Source: Chionis minor | Taxonomy: Eukaryota > Chordata > Aves > Charadriiformes > Chionididae | Direction of reading: 5' to 3' | Assembly: GCA_013398295.1 (NCBI GenBank) | Contig: VZSF01001910.1 | Coordinates: 1 to 64,000, forward strand | DNA length: 64,000 nt | In this document: piece by piece, positions 9,200-22,063 of the stretch | Layout: every line of letters begins with the position of its first letter | Numbering within the stretch: the first letter of the stretch is position 1 | Notes under the pieces: generated by a model | What the model was told of the DNA's origin: nothing | The model's input: only the letters and a program-made list of their open reading frames with translations | Database searches by the model: none | Translations under genes and position numbers: made by a program

Positions 9200-9939
9200 C
9201 CTGTGTTCCCTTCCAGCTGCCGCTTCCGTATAGATACTGTCCCCCAGCCCATGAGGACGGGGGGACTTTGGCCACAGGGACCACACTTCGGTGCAGGGAG
9301 GTGATCCGGTTTTCTCCGTCGGGGAGTGGGAATTGGGTTTGCGTTGGGATGGATGCTCCCCCAGCCCTCTGGCTCTCACACCTTGCAAAAACTTGGGGTA
9401 ATCCTGATATTATCCAGTGCCGGAATCCCAACCTGCTCCCTAGCATACTTCTTTCCTTTCTCCAACATCCCTTCCTCTCCTGGACTCACAATCTATCAGC
9501 TCCCCAACCCAATCGATACCTGCACATCCCTTCCCTTGGCCTACACTCATCCAGCCCTTCAGACCCAGCATGATCTCCACCACATGCAGCCCTAGGGACA
9601 ATCTGCTGCAATCCCCACCAAGGTCACCTACCCGGGGGGGAAATTCCACCTCCTCCTCACTTGGCTGTGGCACCCTCCAGTGCCAGGAGCAGAGAAGGAG
9701 GTGGGGATGCTCAGCCGGGGTGGGTAGGAAAGGCAGGGTTTCGCTCGCCTTCAACGCCTGTGAGCTGTGGGGAGTTCAAAGGCAAAGCCCTTGCTGGGTG
9801 GCTGGGCAGGGGCTGCAAGCCCTTCACAGGGGGATTGGAGCCCTCAGGAGAGTTTGGGTCCCACCTTCAGGTAACTCCTTCCCTCCCAGACTCACCACCC
9901 TGGGGAAGTCCTACTGAGATGGGCATTACAGGGAGGTGT
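9200..9939. other. Intergenic, nothing recognised
   Basis: Between the end of THRSP copy 2 and the next CR1 element. No gene, RNA or repeat was recognised. Confidence 0.5.
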
Positions 9940-10835
9940 CATAGAATCACAGAACGGTTTGGGTTGGAAGGGACCTTAAAGACTATCTAGTTCCAACCCC
10001 CCTGCCATGGGCAGGGACACCTCCCACTAGACCAGGTTGCTCCAAGCCCCGTCCAACCTGGCCTTGAACACCTCCAGGGATGGGGCAGCCACAGCTTCTC
10101 TGGGCAACCTGTGACAATGTCTCACCACCCTCACAGTAAAGAATTTCTTCCTGAGATCTAATCTAAATCTCCCCTCTTCCAGTTTGAAGCCATCACCCCT
10201 CCTCCTATCACTACATGCCCTTGGAAAAAGTCCCTCTCCAGCTTTCCTGTAGGTCCCTTCAGATACTGGAAGGCTGCTATAAGGTCTCCCCGGAGCCTTC
10301 TCTTCTCCAGGCTGAACAACCCCAGCTCTCCCAGCCTGTCCTCCTAGTAGAGGGGTTCCAGCCCTCCCAGCATCTCTGTGGCCTCCTCTGGCCCCACTCC
10401 AACAGCTCCGTGTCCTCCTGCTGTTGGGACCCCCAGAGCTGGACACAGGATTCCAGGGGGGGTCTCCCCTGAGTGGAGCAGAGGGGCAGAATCCCCCCCG
10501 GCCCTGCTGCCCCCGCTGTGGGGATGCAGCCCAGGGGCTGGGGGGGTTCTGGGCTGCCAGCGCACGGTGCCGGCTCACGTTGAGCTTCTCCCCACTCAAC
10601 ACCCCCAGGTCCCTCTCCTCAGGGCTGCTCTCCAGACATTCCCAGCGCAGCCTGGATTTGTGCATGGGATTGCCCTGACCCACATGCAGGACCTTGCACT
10701 TGGCCTTGTTGAACCTCATGAGGTTCACACAGACGCACCTCTCAAGCCTTTCCAGGTTCCTCTGGACGGCATCCCTTCCCTCCAGCGTGTCAACCGCTCC
10801 ACACAGCTTGGTGTCATCAGCCTCTTCAGGCCATT
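9940..10835 (-). mobile_element. CR1 LINE fragment, about 0.9 kb
   Basis: Begins with CATAGAATCACAGAACGGTT (tail end) and reads in reverse through the CR1 3' third to the AGCTTGGTGTCATCAGCC reverse-transcriptase end. Frames are broken. Confidence 0.9.
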
Positions 10836-10839
10836 TTAA

Positions 10840-11405
10840 AACAAATTCAACCACTGAAACAGCGCTGCTTTGACTGAACAAACACTGGTCCCCCACCAGC
10901 TTTGCACTTTTGATTAAAGAAACTGAAGAACTCTGAGCATCTGTGGTGAGAGGAGGACAGCAATCATGCCCTGGGCTGCAGGCTCCAGTTGTGTTGCATG
11001 TGTTGCTGTACACGCTCTTTGAACCTCCCGTACCACAAGAGTGAAATGACATCCTTCAGACTGATATCAGAGGCTCATCAGCTCTAAAAGTCTCAGTCCA
11101 AAATGAGCAAATGTTCTCCAGATGGTTCTTCTGTTTCTTCCCATCACCTGGAGGCAGCTCCCTGCCTCGGTCATGAGTTTGCGTTCATGTTAACCTTTTT
11201 CTTCGGGCCCTGATTGCTCAGCAGCATTTTGAAGCTCCACAGCACTGTAAAGAAACAGGAAAGCCCCAACCCCATCTCTTGCTTTTGTTTTAGTGATGCT
11301 CTGATAGCGCAGAAAATAAAAGAGAAAACTTATTTCACAATTTAACAACAAATTGCACATGGCTTCAAAGCATCCCCCCACTCTTACAGAAGTTTTCTTC
11401 ACCCT
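10840..11405. other. Intergenic, nothing recognised
   Basis: AT-richer sequence without a supportable gene or repeat. Confidence 0.5.
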
Positions 11406-11409
11406 AGGT

Positions 11410-11985
11410 TTCCCCTAGCAGAGTCTCAGGCAAGAATCCCAAAAGAAATTATTTATTCAAGTGGTACAGCAGCAAGGACAGCTCGAGCTGTGTACCTCCA
11501 CAGAGGGACCCAGAACAAAGAAATTCCTGGGCAACTACACCCTTAGAGTCTATGCATCCACCCTTCATGCGCTCTTCATGTGCCTTGCACGTGCCCCTTG
11601 GTCTAATGGTAATTTATGGTCTGGGGTCTTCTCATTCCTCCTTGGACTCTTTCTCCATCTCCAGGCAGGCCATTAACTGTTGTTACAGGGTCGCAGCCTC
11701 CGCTTATGGCTGTAGCTTCCTTATCTCCTGGTTTGTCCAGCTCTCAGGGCCTTCCTTTATGTAACTGAGTAGAAGTTCCGCACAAGTTCAACTTGTCTCG
11801 GCGAAAGTTCTCAGCTTGTGGCCTAAGGCTTCAGCAACTTTAGCTACTAATGTTAAGCAAGTCCTCTAGAAGTAGTATGCCGATGCAGCTTAGCATTAAG
11901 TGATTAACTATAAACGATTAAATTTATTTAAATCGAACCACTAATATTCCACATGCCTAGACACCACCACACCCCCTGCCCCGAC
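11410..11985 (-). mobile_element. Possible LTR-like interspersed element
   Basis: On the minus strand an AATAAATAATTTC polyadenylation-like motif is followed about 40 bases later by what could be a terminus, and the upstream part is a stop-rich non-coding block. I recall no exact family; this is a tentative call from overall layout only. Confidence 0.25.
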
Positions 11986-11989
11986 ATCC

Positions 11990-12724
11990 TCACCAATGGT
12001 AGAGGCTATCTTGACATCGGTCAAGCTTAAATCTCCACCCAGTTTTAAAAACACCCCAGAGGCACCAACTGTCCTACAGTCCTCGCACAGAAGGGACCCA
12101 GCAGTGGTCTGGGGACACCTGATGGCCCCACGTAATTCGTTAGGGGAACACATGCTCTTTGACAAGCAAGATCAGCCCATACCCAGGCAGTTTTGCCATG
12201 GATCTAAATTAACATCATCTCCTTTATTTTGCTTTAATAGATGAAGAGTGATAAAGAACCTGGTTGCGTTAATGGACACCCTCTCTGCAGACCACAAGAA
12301 GAGGCGAGCTCTCTGGCTGCCTCCTGAGCAGTAAGTTCATGCCTCAAACAAGGTCAGCTTCCCTTTGGCCCACGCCACGAGGGCACAAAGATTTCCTCTT
12401 GATCAAAGCCTCGGTCTCACAGGGTCCCAGAGATACACAGTCGAAGTCAGTCTTCTCTTTCCCTCCTATTTCTGTGCAACTAGCTGGCAGCAAACAGTCT
12501 TATCTCTCAGCCATACTTTTCCATGACTAGCCCAGCCTTTCCTTTCCTACCACCAGCTTCGGAGAAGATCAGGCATAAACCCACTGGTTGGGCTGTAATC
12601 CTTCACAGACTACACTGAAATAATCTTCTTTTCTGCATATCGTCCTTTTTCTGGCTAGAGCGACAGCATCAGCCTGAACTCGGATTGGAGACAACCCAGT
12701 GTCCCTCAAGAGGGAGTGACCAGC
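11990..12724. other. Intergenic, nothing recognised
   Basis: No gene or repeat family recognised. Confidence 0.5.
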
Positions 12725-12725
12725 T

Positions 12726-12962
12726 GAATCACAGAATCACTTAGGTTGGAAGAGACCTTTAAGATCATCGAGTCCAACCATCAACCCAACACTGCCAAAC
12801 CCACCCCTAACCCATGTCCCTCAGCAACACGTCTGCCCAGCTGGGAAATACCTCCAGGGACAGCAATTCCACCACTGCCCCGGGCAGCCTCTTCCAATGC
12901 TTGACAACCCTTTCAGTGTAATATCCAATCTAAACCTCCCCTGGTGTCACTTGAGGCTGAAT
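12726..12962 (-). mobile_element. CR1 LINE 3' fragment
   Basis: Starts AATCACAGAATCACTTAGGT and ends in AACCTCCCCTGGTGTCACTT, in reverse-complement CR1 order. Confidence 0.88.
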
Positions 12963-12964
12963 GG

Positions 12965-14958
12965 ACCCATGCCAATATGTTCAATAGGACTGCTGTGTGA
13001 CAGGGACCTGGGAATAGTGGCGCCCATACATTCAGCTCTGCTCCACACCCTCCAGGTGGCACTTCAAGAGCTGGTGGAGAGCTCAGGAAGGGAAAGCACA
13101 TGAGAAGATAAAGATGGGCAAGAAGAGAGCACTGTTATACCTAATTTGGCTTCTTGCTCCAGGAAAGCCTACAACCTAAGCTGAACATGATATAAACATG
13201 GGAAAGAAATCAATTGGCACAAGGATCAGAAGAATAACATGGTTTCTTAGGAATGTGAACACTGATGGGCCTGCTGGGTTGTTCTAGCCAATGGCAACAT
13301 GAGTTGTCAAGTCTATATCCCAAGGATGCCTCCCCGCATTCATCCACTGGGGATGGCACATGCATTTGCTTGTCCAGGAGGCATTTTTCTCCCTTGACTT
13401 CTGATGGTGTCCTGGGGCCTGTCCAAAGCCAGCTCAGATCTCCATATGAGCCACCAGCCATGGATTCCCCAGGTCCGTGAGTGGGTGGAGCTGATAAACG
13501 GCTGGAAGGCAGTGAGTAGAAGTGCCATGGTGTTTGCACAGCGCGTGGCTGTTTGACTTGGGAGCGGCTCCTGGACGGCAGAGCCACCAGCCCAGCTGCA
13601 CAGGTGCAATTCCTGAGCAGAGCCAAAGAAAAATGCTGGTGGTTTTGCTTTTCAGCAAAATTTGCACAAATTGCGCACGCTGACCACAGGTCACCAGAGC
13701 AACCTGGCAATTTGCCGGAGGCAGTGAAAGTACTTCAAAAGAACAACAACAACAACACAAAAAATCTGGTTTTCCTGTGACCTTTGCAAGAGTCCTGGTT
13801 TGTCTTGGTGCATCCCCTGGGAAACTCCAGGACACAGCTTGGGATGCCCTGCCAAGTCCTAGCTGGAGTGAATACTGTCCATATGGGAGTTCAGAAGAGC
13901 TGCACCAAGTTTGTTGCCTCCTCTCTTTGCTAACCCATCCATCACTGTTTAAAATAACCTGGCTCGTTTCCTAGTTTTTCATGGGAATTTCCTCCACTAA
14001 GATGCCCTGGAGCAGATGGGTCCTGGGAATCACCTTCTTTAGGTGCCCAATCCACTGATTTGTCATCATTCACAACAGTGATTAACGCTAGAGGCTGTAA
14101 CATAACACAAAGGGTGGAGATCAGCTATGGATTGTCACTTCCATACTCCAGGCAAATGGACCAGAGCAAAAGGGCTTTATTCCCTGACACTGGAGAATAG
14201 GGAACAAGAGGAGAAAGGCAAATAGGAGCTGCTCCCAGCTGCTTCCCCTCATCCAAACTTCTCATTTCCCTTCCTGTTTTAAGCATGTAATTCTTTTTTT
14301 CACCCTTGGATTTAGTGTATTTACTTGTACTAGGGCATAAAACCCAAATCTGAATGTTGTTGACCTACTTCTACTAAACAGAAGCTGCCAATTCCATGTG
14401 TTAAGGAAATAAATCTGTTATAAATACTTTTGTGGATAATACTGTCTTTCAAGCTGATGTATGTACTAGCATAGGGATGTTCCAGTTCATTGTTATGTAC
14501 ATATTTATACAATTTTCAAAAACCGCACATTTATTCCCCACAAAGCTATTGTCAAGTTATTCCTTCTTTGGCAGACACAAGGTTCTCACCATGAGTATGA
14601 TTATTCTTATGATTCTTATTGTAGCTGCTCGTACAAGGTCCACGCACAGATTAATCCCTTACGGAAAGACAGTGAAAGGATGGTCCCTGCCTGAAAGAGC
14701 TTACGATCTTGGAAATATCTCTCTTCCATTAAAAAAAAAAAACAACGTGGCCAGAGGGAAAACTACTTTTGAAGTGTCTACAAAAGAAATGTCAACACCA
14801 GGGGCCACCCCAAGTAGAATAGGCAGGAGGCTTGAAGCATCACTGTGCCCGAGGAGCCAAGGCACATCTGGAAATAGAGAACAATGGAGAACAATCCAAT
14901 GGAGAACATCTAACTGGTTCTTCCTCCTTGTCCTGCTTACGGCTTTATGGCCCAGTTG
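12965..14958. other. Intergenic, nothing recognised
   Basis: About 2 kb of unique-looking sequence. Short open frames have neither family similarity nor codon structure I can support. Confidence 0.5.
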
Positions 14959-14959
14959 G

Positions 14960-15200
14960 TCACAGAATCACAGAATGTTAAGGGTTGGAAGGGACCTCTG
15001 GAGATCATCTGGTCCAACCCCCCTGCCAGAGCAGGGCCACCTACAGCAGGTTGCACAGGATGGCGTCCAGGCGGGTTTGGAATGTCTCCAGAGAAGGAGA
15101 CTCCAGATGGCCTCTCCAACAGATCTCAGCAGCCTTCCCTGCGAGGGCAGGACCTTGCTGATCCTGCTTGATCTTCTCTGCAGACATCCTCAGATCTCTC
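14960..15200 (-). mobile_element. CR1 LINE 3' fragment
   Basis: Starts CACAGAATCACAGAATGTTA, with GGTTGGAAGGGACCTCTGGA following, then GGTCCAACCCCCCTGCCAGA. Confidence 0.88.
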
Positions 15201-15204
15201 TTTC

Positions 15205-17160
15205 TCTGCTCGACAGTAAGCAGGTGGATTCCCAACAATCAGATGCAGCTTTAAAAGGCCCAAAGGATGAAGGATTTCAGGGAGCCAAGCCAACTGGTAA
15301 AAACCGTAAAGCCCAAGAGAGATCCTGGGTGGAAATTCCTGCTTAATACAAATCAAATCCCGTTCCCCAAAGGGAGAAACCCAGCTAACCTCCCTGAGAC
15401 AGCACAGCCATGGCCAAGACCTCTCCAGCAGGTGTGGAGCAGCAGCTACAGTGGAGCTGCTGGTTGTGGGAATCCCGGGACCGTGGTCACCTGAGGGTAT
15501 GGAGACTTTCATGGTCTTGGCTTTTTACTTCCTTCTCAAGGGAAGAAGGAAATTCACACCAGCCTCAGCTAGCTGTTACCAGCAGCATGGACCACTGAGA
15601 GCCTTGTCAGCGCTGCCTCCTCCAGTCCCTTCCAAAACCCTGATCCCACGTCTGCCTTTCATGGGCTGCTCCCCCCGACACTGCTCTCTTCAGCATGGCT
15701 TTGACCGTGGGGTAGAAGGAGGACTGACAAACTGCAAGACTGTTTTCACTTAATGCAGGCACAGAGGGCTTCGATGCAGAGTCGGATGCCTGCCCAGCAA
15801 AGCTGTGACACCAAACAGGTCAGATGTGTGGTCCCAGTAATCCAGGATGCCACCTCTGGTGTGACGACCTAAAAAAAAGGCACCAAATCTCCACGTGTAG
15901 GCAGCGATGTGCCCATGGCTTGGGCTGTGAGAAGTTCTTCCTAAGGGCTCTTTTGGGATCAGATGACTTTGGCAGTTTAAATCAAATCCTTATTGAAATG
16001 GGGGTGGTGGTGGGGGAATCCAACTGGGAGTAATTCATATGGCAGGACAGAAAAAATGCCATCTTAATGCAAGTCATGCAGTTGGTGGGATTAAAAAGTC
16101 CCAGAAGGGGCACAAATAGTAACAATCAGACTTTTCACATAGGTGGTGACTTCCAGCCAAAATGCTTGACAGACTTTCAGGCTGATTCTTTGTCCCCTGA
16201 TGTGCCAGCAAAAGCGGCCAAGATATAAAAAAGAAGTAAAAGAGTGGGGGAACCAGACCAGTATGTTCATCAGCCTGAAGGACCAGCTGTGTTTGGCCTA
16301 GCAGTAGAAAAGGGTTGTGGGCGTCAGCTGACAATTCATCCTTTTGCTGAAGTGGTGAGGATCTGCGCTGTGGCATTGAAGGTTTGGCTTCAAACCCCAC
16401 CAGCCCCCCATGATTCTGGTTTGGAGAAACCTCTCGGATGAGCTTTTGAACAAAGTAACCCCTTCCATTGCTCTTCATCCTTCCCTAGTGAAAAGCTTGT
16501 GGGAGCTGAGAGGTGACGGTCTGCTCGTCTATCCAGTTCTGCAGCTGCGGAAGGTTATCACTGCCGGCATCGAGGACGTGCCATGTAGAATGAGTCTGAA
16601 CTCCACCTCTGTCAGTTATATCCAGGATATTTTCTGAAGCACCTACATAAGCCAGCCTGAAGAATGGGATTTGCAGGAATCAAAGGCACAGAAGATGCAG
16701 AGCTCTCCTTGTTTTCCAATAAGCATTGATTTTTAAAAATTTATTACAAGTCACAAAACCCAGGCTTCCAAGCAGACCTCACTAATGCATCCAGCACCGT
16801 CAATTCTCCTGGTCTGGCAAAGGGAAAATTCAAGCCCTTTTCTATTCAAAGCAGCAGAGATAACACAGGCAACAGGTTATTATTAAGGATCCCTCGGGAT
16901 GCTTCAGAGCAGCAGAAGCAAAATGTAAGTTGTAGTCAATGAGAGGTTCCCCCAAATGCACAAAGCTTTCCAAAGAATCTGGGTCCAGCTTTGACGGAGC
17001 CTTGGCTGAGGACTGGCTTTATTCTCCAGGTGAGCGAATTAGTGCAAATTATAATGCTTTTTTCTCCGTGCCTCAAGCTTCTGGTCAGATCGATACCCTG
17101 TTCTGCGAAGATATAGATCCAGCAAAAACTCTGGAGGAGACGAAACCAGCAAATCTGGTG
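15205..17160. other. Intergenic, nothing recognised
   Basis: No supportable gene; only short chance frames. Confidence 0.5.
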
Positions 17161-17162
17161 TC

Positions 17163-17256
17163 ATAGAATCATAGAATGGTTTAGGTTGGAAGGGACCTTG
17201 CAGATCATCGAGTTCCAACCCCCCTGCCATAGGCAGGGACACCTGCCTACGAGCAC
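17163..17256 (-). mobile_element. Short CR1 LINE 3' end
   Basis: CATAGAATCATAGAATGGTT followed by TAGGTTGGAAGGGACCTTGC; only the terminal 90 bases or so remain. Confidence 0.88.
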
Positions 17257-18664
17257 AATGCAGATTTTGTGCAAATGGTTTCCTTTTATACCATGCTGTC
17301 ATTTTTCATCATTAAAATCTCCCCCAGGAAGATTTTATAGGAAGGGCTATACTTGTCTGAGACTTTCTCTTTGACTGCTGGTATTGGGAAGCAGCTTGAA
17401 ACGAAAGAGAGCGAGGCAAGGTTGGTAGAGCAGGTAACACGTTTGATTAGACCGACAAACTGGAAAACTGGAAAAAAATTAGAAAAAAACCCCCAAGCAA
17501 GCTGAAACAGAAGCTGACAGACCTGAGAAAGCCTCATGTGCCCTAAAGCACAGATGTTTTTATCCATCTATATCAGCTGATCTAATAAAAGACACTGTGT
17601 CTCGTTACAAATGTTGACTTACAACTATGTCCACGACAATTTTGCCACCGTTAATGGAACAAAGACACAGAAGCGATGAGTGGCCTGGAGACAAATTTGA
17701 AAGCAACAGCGCACTCAGAAACACCCAGAATAAAACCAAGGAGACTCTGCAGGCCCATAGTTTGGATCTGGAGAGGTTTTCTTGGCTCACTCTGACTGGA
17801 ACCTCTGCATTTAAAAAATGTAATGAACACAGACATCCTTCTGAGTGGTTCAATGCTGCAAGAAACAGTCCCACTACTGCTAAATCTGCGGTGCTCTCCA
17901 CTTTCGATATTTGGTGGATACAGGATATTAGAAAACAATGTCATGCAAAGATACTGATCAAATATTTATGTCCAATTGCAAAGAATAGTTCAGGCTCAAG
18001 CAGAGATTCAGGTTTGATTTTACTCACCTTGCCCAAATTACTCAGCGCCCAGAGATTGCGTTGGCAAGGAAGAGAATGCCACCACCTTGGACAGATTGCA
18101 GACACCCTGGATCTGACATCCACGGCTATGACAAATGAGATTAACGAGATGGTTTGGGACAACCCGTGCAGTGCCGGGAGGCCAAAAGGCTGTGAAAAGG
18201 CTGACTGGTTTCGACACAAACCAGTTCAGGAGGCAGAGGTGGTCACGCAGGCACACGCCGCGGGGCTCCTCGGAGGTGCTGCGGGCACTGGGCCTCCTTT
18301 GGAAAGGATTATTTGGCTGGCAGTCACCGCGCAGAGAGTATTACAGGAGGCTGGCAGCCAGCCCAAGTCCACCCTGCACCTTGCTGGTTGCCAGAAAACT
18401 AATGAGCAAATACTTCCGCTTTCAGGCTGTTCCCTCCCCTCTCCCTACCACCTGCAACCTGTACCGAGGTTGTGCCTGGAGCAAACAGGAGCCTCCGGGG
18501 CAGCAGCTGGACTGGGAGCTTGGAAAAAACAACTTACCCAAGGAAGAAAAACCCAAGCGAAAGAGGACCGGAGCACGGCGAGGAGCCATCCCGCGTGTCA
18601 GGCAGGACCTGAGCAGAGAGCAGCTGGTTTTCCCGCACAGCTGAGCCGTCACCTCCCGGGCGAG

Positions 18665-18724
18665 ATGAGCATTTCGTCGGAGCACAAGCCCCTTGGGAAG
18701 CAGGTCACCGGCAGCCTGCACACG
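18665..18724 (+). CDS. KCTD14: KCTD14 coding exon 1
   Basis: The ATG at 18665 opens a 20-codon exon (MSISSEHKPLGKQVTGSLHT) that ends at ACG/GTGAGT, phase 0. It joins in frame to exon 2. The family has a short divergent N-terminus before the BTB domain, so this start suits it. The frame is also open for 346 codons upstream to an ATG at 17627; I regard that as chance rather than coding. Confidence 0.75.
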
Positions 18725-21391
18725 GTGAGTAAGGTATGGGCTTGGGGGCACAGTTTTCTCTTGTGGGATCAGAGAATCCCCTTTGGGCTACTTTAGAGGG
18801 GTTTTTTTCCTCCCGCCTGCTATTTTGCAGACACCAGGGCTTGCCAGATGTGTGTCCAAGAAGAGAACTTTAGGTAAAAAGCTGCGTCTGACTCTGACCT
18901 GTTTGCACCAGTTTGCTCACAGAAGGGCCGCGTCCCTCGCAGGCACACAAGATCTGGCAAGAGCAAATAACCAGGGTGGTTCTTTTTCTCCTTTGACAAG
19001 AGGTGGAATTAATTTGATGCGAGCTTGAGTTTGTCAGATCCCTAAATAAAAGCCGGTTGTGAGTTTTGGGGGCTTGTCAACGGTTCTTAGCGTCTCCAAT
19101 GACGCAAAAGCTGCCCCGCGTTGTAGGCGTGCAGAATCATCAGCTGCGAGCAGTAGTTTTTCCAGCTCTAAGGAAAATTAATGGCAATCTCAAGACCAGC
19201 AGTGTACCACTAGGCAGAAATCAGGGACAAGATCAGACAATGTTTTCCTTTCCCTCTCTGCCCTCAGCCTGCTGCTAACCAGTTTGCTTCGTTGCAGCTA
19301 TACAGTCTCCCCCCAGACACCTCTGACTTTAACAAATCCAACCTCCTTTCGGGCACAGGTTGCAAGTTATTGCAGTTACCCCAAGGAAGTAACTGTTTTG
19401 CAGATTAATAAACTAGGGCACAGATGGGTGGAATGACTTCTGAAGTGTCACCTCACTGGCTAATTACAGAGCTGGGAATCAGTTGGTGCCGGTATTCCCA
19501 GTCTGCTGGGAACCAGTTCGGTCCTAGGCCAAACCCATTAATCAAGATCTGAGACCATAACGTTAGTTAGGCTACTGGGTTAATGAAGAACGTGTTATCC
19601 ATCTGTATGAGTGACAAACAGCATGAAACATCTGCCCTGACATCAGAAAAATGAGCAAAGGCTCAAAAGCATGAGATCCTCCTGTCAAATGATCCCTGCC
19701 AGGGAAAGCTGTTGTTACCACTCGGACTAATGGCAAATCTGAGCGGCTTTGCTACGGAAACAGCTTTGGGCTATGTTCTTCAGTGGGTGGAAATCACCAG
19801 ATAGTCTCAGACAGAATAATTTTTTTATGTCTCCTTGGCCCTCGCGCAAATGATTGCCCTCGAGATGAAGCCACCCACACTAAGGCAAAGTAATATTCCA
19901 GCTATCTTTGGCCTGAATCTGCTGTTGTTTCCTTGCCCGTGAGGAAATTTCTTCTAAATCTGACAGCCTGCTGCTGTTTAAAGGGAAAGATCTCCCTCTG
20001 CTCCAGGTTGCCTGTTCCTAGTCCCTTCCTTTTGCCAGCTCCGGTGCTTGTTAAATCCTCTGTGAGCCAATTGAGCTCAGGAAGATGAAGGAGAAGCAGA
20101 GCGGGCACGCGGTGAGCAACAGAAGCACGTAGGTAGGTAGGTACAAGGACAGAAAGGGGAGAGGGCAGCAGGTGCTTCCCCCTTCTCTTGGTGTGAGCTG
20201 TGAGGTCAGCTCACATCATCCCACGGGATGATGAACCTGTGGGATCCAGCTAAGCACTTCAGTACGTGCTTCACTAGAGGCATGTGACCAGCAGCACTGA
20301 AGCGGATCCTTGCGTGATCGGATCCGAGAAAGAGCAGGTGAGCTCCTGGAAAAAAAGGGTTGTTTATTGACTCACACCTTCCCAATGGCAGGTGTGGTCC
20401 TGGCCAGGCATGTGACTTGCATTACAGCAGTGACGACGGGAGGAAAAATAACTGCCTCCTTTCTTCCCTCTCCTTGTCCTTCACCGAGTACTATAAAAAA
20501 CAACCAAGCGCAAAAGGAGGCTCTTAAAATTCTTCAGCACTGAACCATCAGGAAGGTCCTCCGAAGAGACACCAGGTCCACCTTTGCAGGCATCCCAGGC
20601 AGTGGTGTTAATGCACAGTGAAATAAAATAAATCCAAACAAAAAATCCGAACTTCACATTCTTCCTTCTTAAGCCCATGTCAGTTGCATGAATTATTTCC
20701 TTTATTTTCTAGCTAAAGCTATCATACATTTTAAAAGTGCTTTGATAAACAGCTTCTGTCCTCTGCCTCTGATGTGCTGGATTTTCATGTCTTGGTTTGG
20801 TATTTCCAACTAAACTCCCAGACGTGTGGAAGCCAATTTCACCCCATTTCTAAAGTTTCAAAGAGCTTTAGTTCCTCCTCTCAGGAGAAAACACCAGCTC
20901 AGGTGACAGGAATGGAGTCGCACAGCTCTGAGCTCGGTCCTTGTCCCTCTGCACGTGGGGAAGGTGGGAGCTCGGATCACTGGAAGGACAGAGGCCAGCA
21001 GGAACAACGTTTATGTGTGATTTAGGAGATCGACATCCAACCCTGTAGCCACCGACAGGGCAGGGTACTTCTTGTCCCTCTTCCTCACTGGCAAAACAAT
21101 GTTTTCCTACCTCCCAAAGATGTGGTGAGGACTCAGCCATTTAGAAATGTCCCACTCCCTGCTGCTCTGGCTATCAGGGCCGTATAAACCTCCTGCATCT
21201 GCTTTTAGCAGTAAATGGGGTGGATGTTCCCATCTGTCCCACAAGGGATGGGGGCTTATACCGCTCTTCTCGCCATCATTCCAATTTCCACCTGCAATCG
21301 CATGTTTTTTTCTCTTTTCCTTGACACTTCCCTGTTGACAGCCTCAAACATGTAATGCACATGGCTTTTTGTCCCCTTGTGATACTTGCAG
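18725..21391 (+). other. KCTD14 intron 1
   Basis: GTGAGT donor and TTGCAG acceptor. No repeat family or nested gene was recognised inside. Confidence 0.75.
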
Positions 21392-22063
21392 TTGTCACCA
21401 ATCGTGGAGTTGAATGTCGGCGGGGAGATGTACACGACAACGCTGAGCACCTTAAAGAAGCACCCTGGCTCCAAGCTGGCGGAGATGTTCACCGGCCAGC
21501 CCAAACTCAGGACTGACTCCGAGGGGAGATTCTTCATCGACAGGCCAGGCACCTATTTCAAATACATCTTGGAGTACCTGCGCAGTAACCAAGTGCCCAC
21601 CCAGTGCATCCAGGACGTCTACAAGGAGGCGTTGTTCTACGACATCGAACCCCTGATCAAGCAGCTAGAGGACTCCCCGCAGATCTTCGGGGAGCTGGTG
21701 GCGAGGAAGCAGTTTCTGGCTCGTGTGCCCAACTACAGCGAGAACATCGAACTGATGATCCGCATCGCCAGGGCGGAAGCAGTCGCAGCCCGCCGGTCCA
21801 GCGTCATCGTGTGCGTGGTCAGAACCGAGGAGGACGCGGCCAGATGTCAGGATGCCTTGAACAGCCTGGACATGGATAAAAAATCCGTGGTGAAGTTTGG
21901 CCCCTGGAAGGCAGCGCCGCATATTTCCGATCTGCTGGACTGCATTCAAATGGACGTTGAAGCCAAAGGGTATAAAATATCCTTTCAGCCCCACGTTGCT
22001 GAAAAAGGTTTTCGCTTCAAATCGCATGACTTCTTCTACAAGTTCCTGTTCACCTGGTGGTAG
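21392..22063 (+). CDS. KCTD14: KCTD14 coding exon 2: BTB/T1-domain protein
   Basis: The acceptor is CTTGCAG/TTG. The exon encodes 223 residues and a stop, giving a 243-residue protein with exon 1. Near the exon start is the T1/BTB signature VELNVGGEMYTTTLSTL, followed by SKLAEMF, GRFFIDRPGTYFKYILEYLR and YDIEPLI. The C-terminal half has the KCTD14-type segments SVVKFGPWKA and, at the end, a terminal FTWW. These match KCTD14 as I remember the human protein, including the ending. KCTD proteins oligomerise through the BTB domain, and several are cullin-3 adaptors; the cellular role of KCTD14 is poorly known. The gene lies 2.7 kb beyond exon 1 and upstream of INTS4 on the same strand, as in the human neighbourhood. 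No frameshift or stop interrupts it. Confidence 0.93.
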   Translation: MSPIVELNVGGEMYTTTLSTLKKHPGSKLAEMFTGQPKLRTDSEGRFFIDRPGTYFKYILEYLRSNQVPTQCIQDVYKEALFYDIEPLIKQLEDSPQIFGELVARKQFLARVPNYSENIELMIRIARAEAVAARRSSVIVCVVRTEEDAARCQDALNSLDMDKKSVVKFGPWKAAPHISDLLDCIQMDVEAKGYKISFQPHVAEKGFRFKSHDFFYKFLFTWW

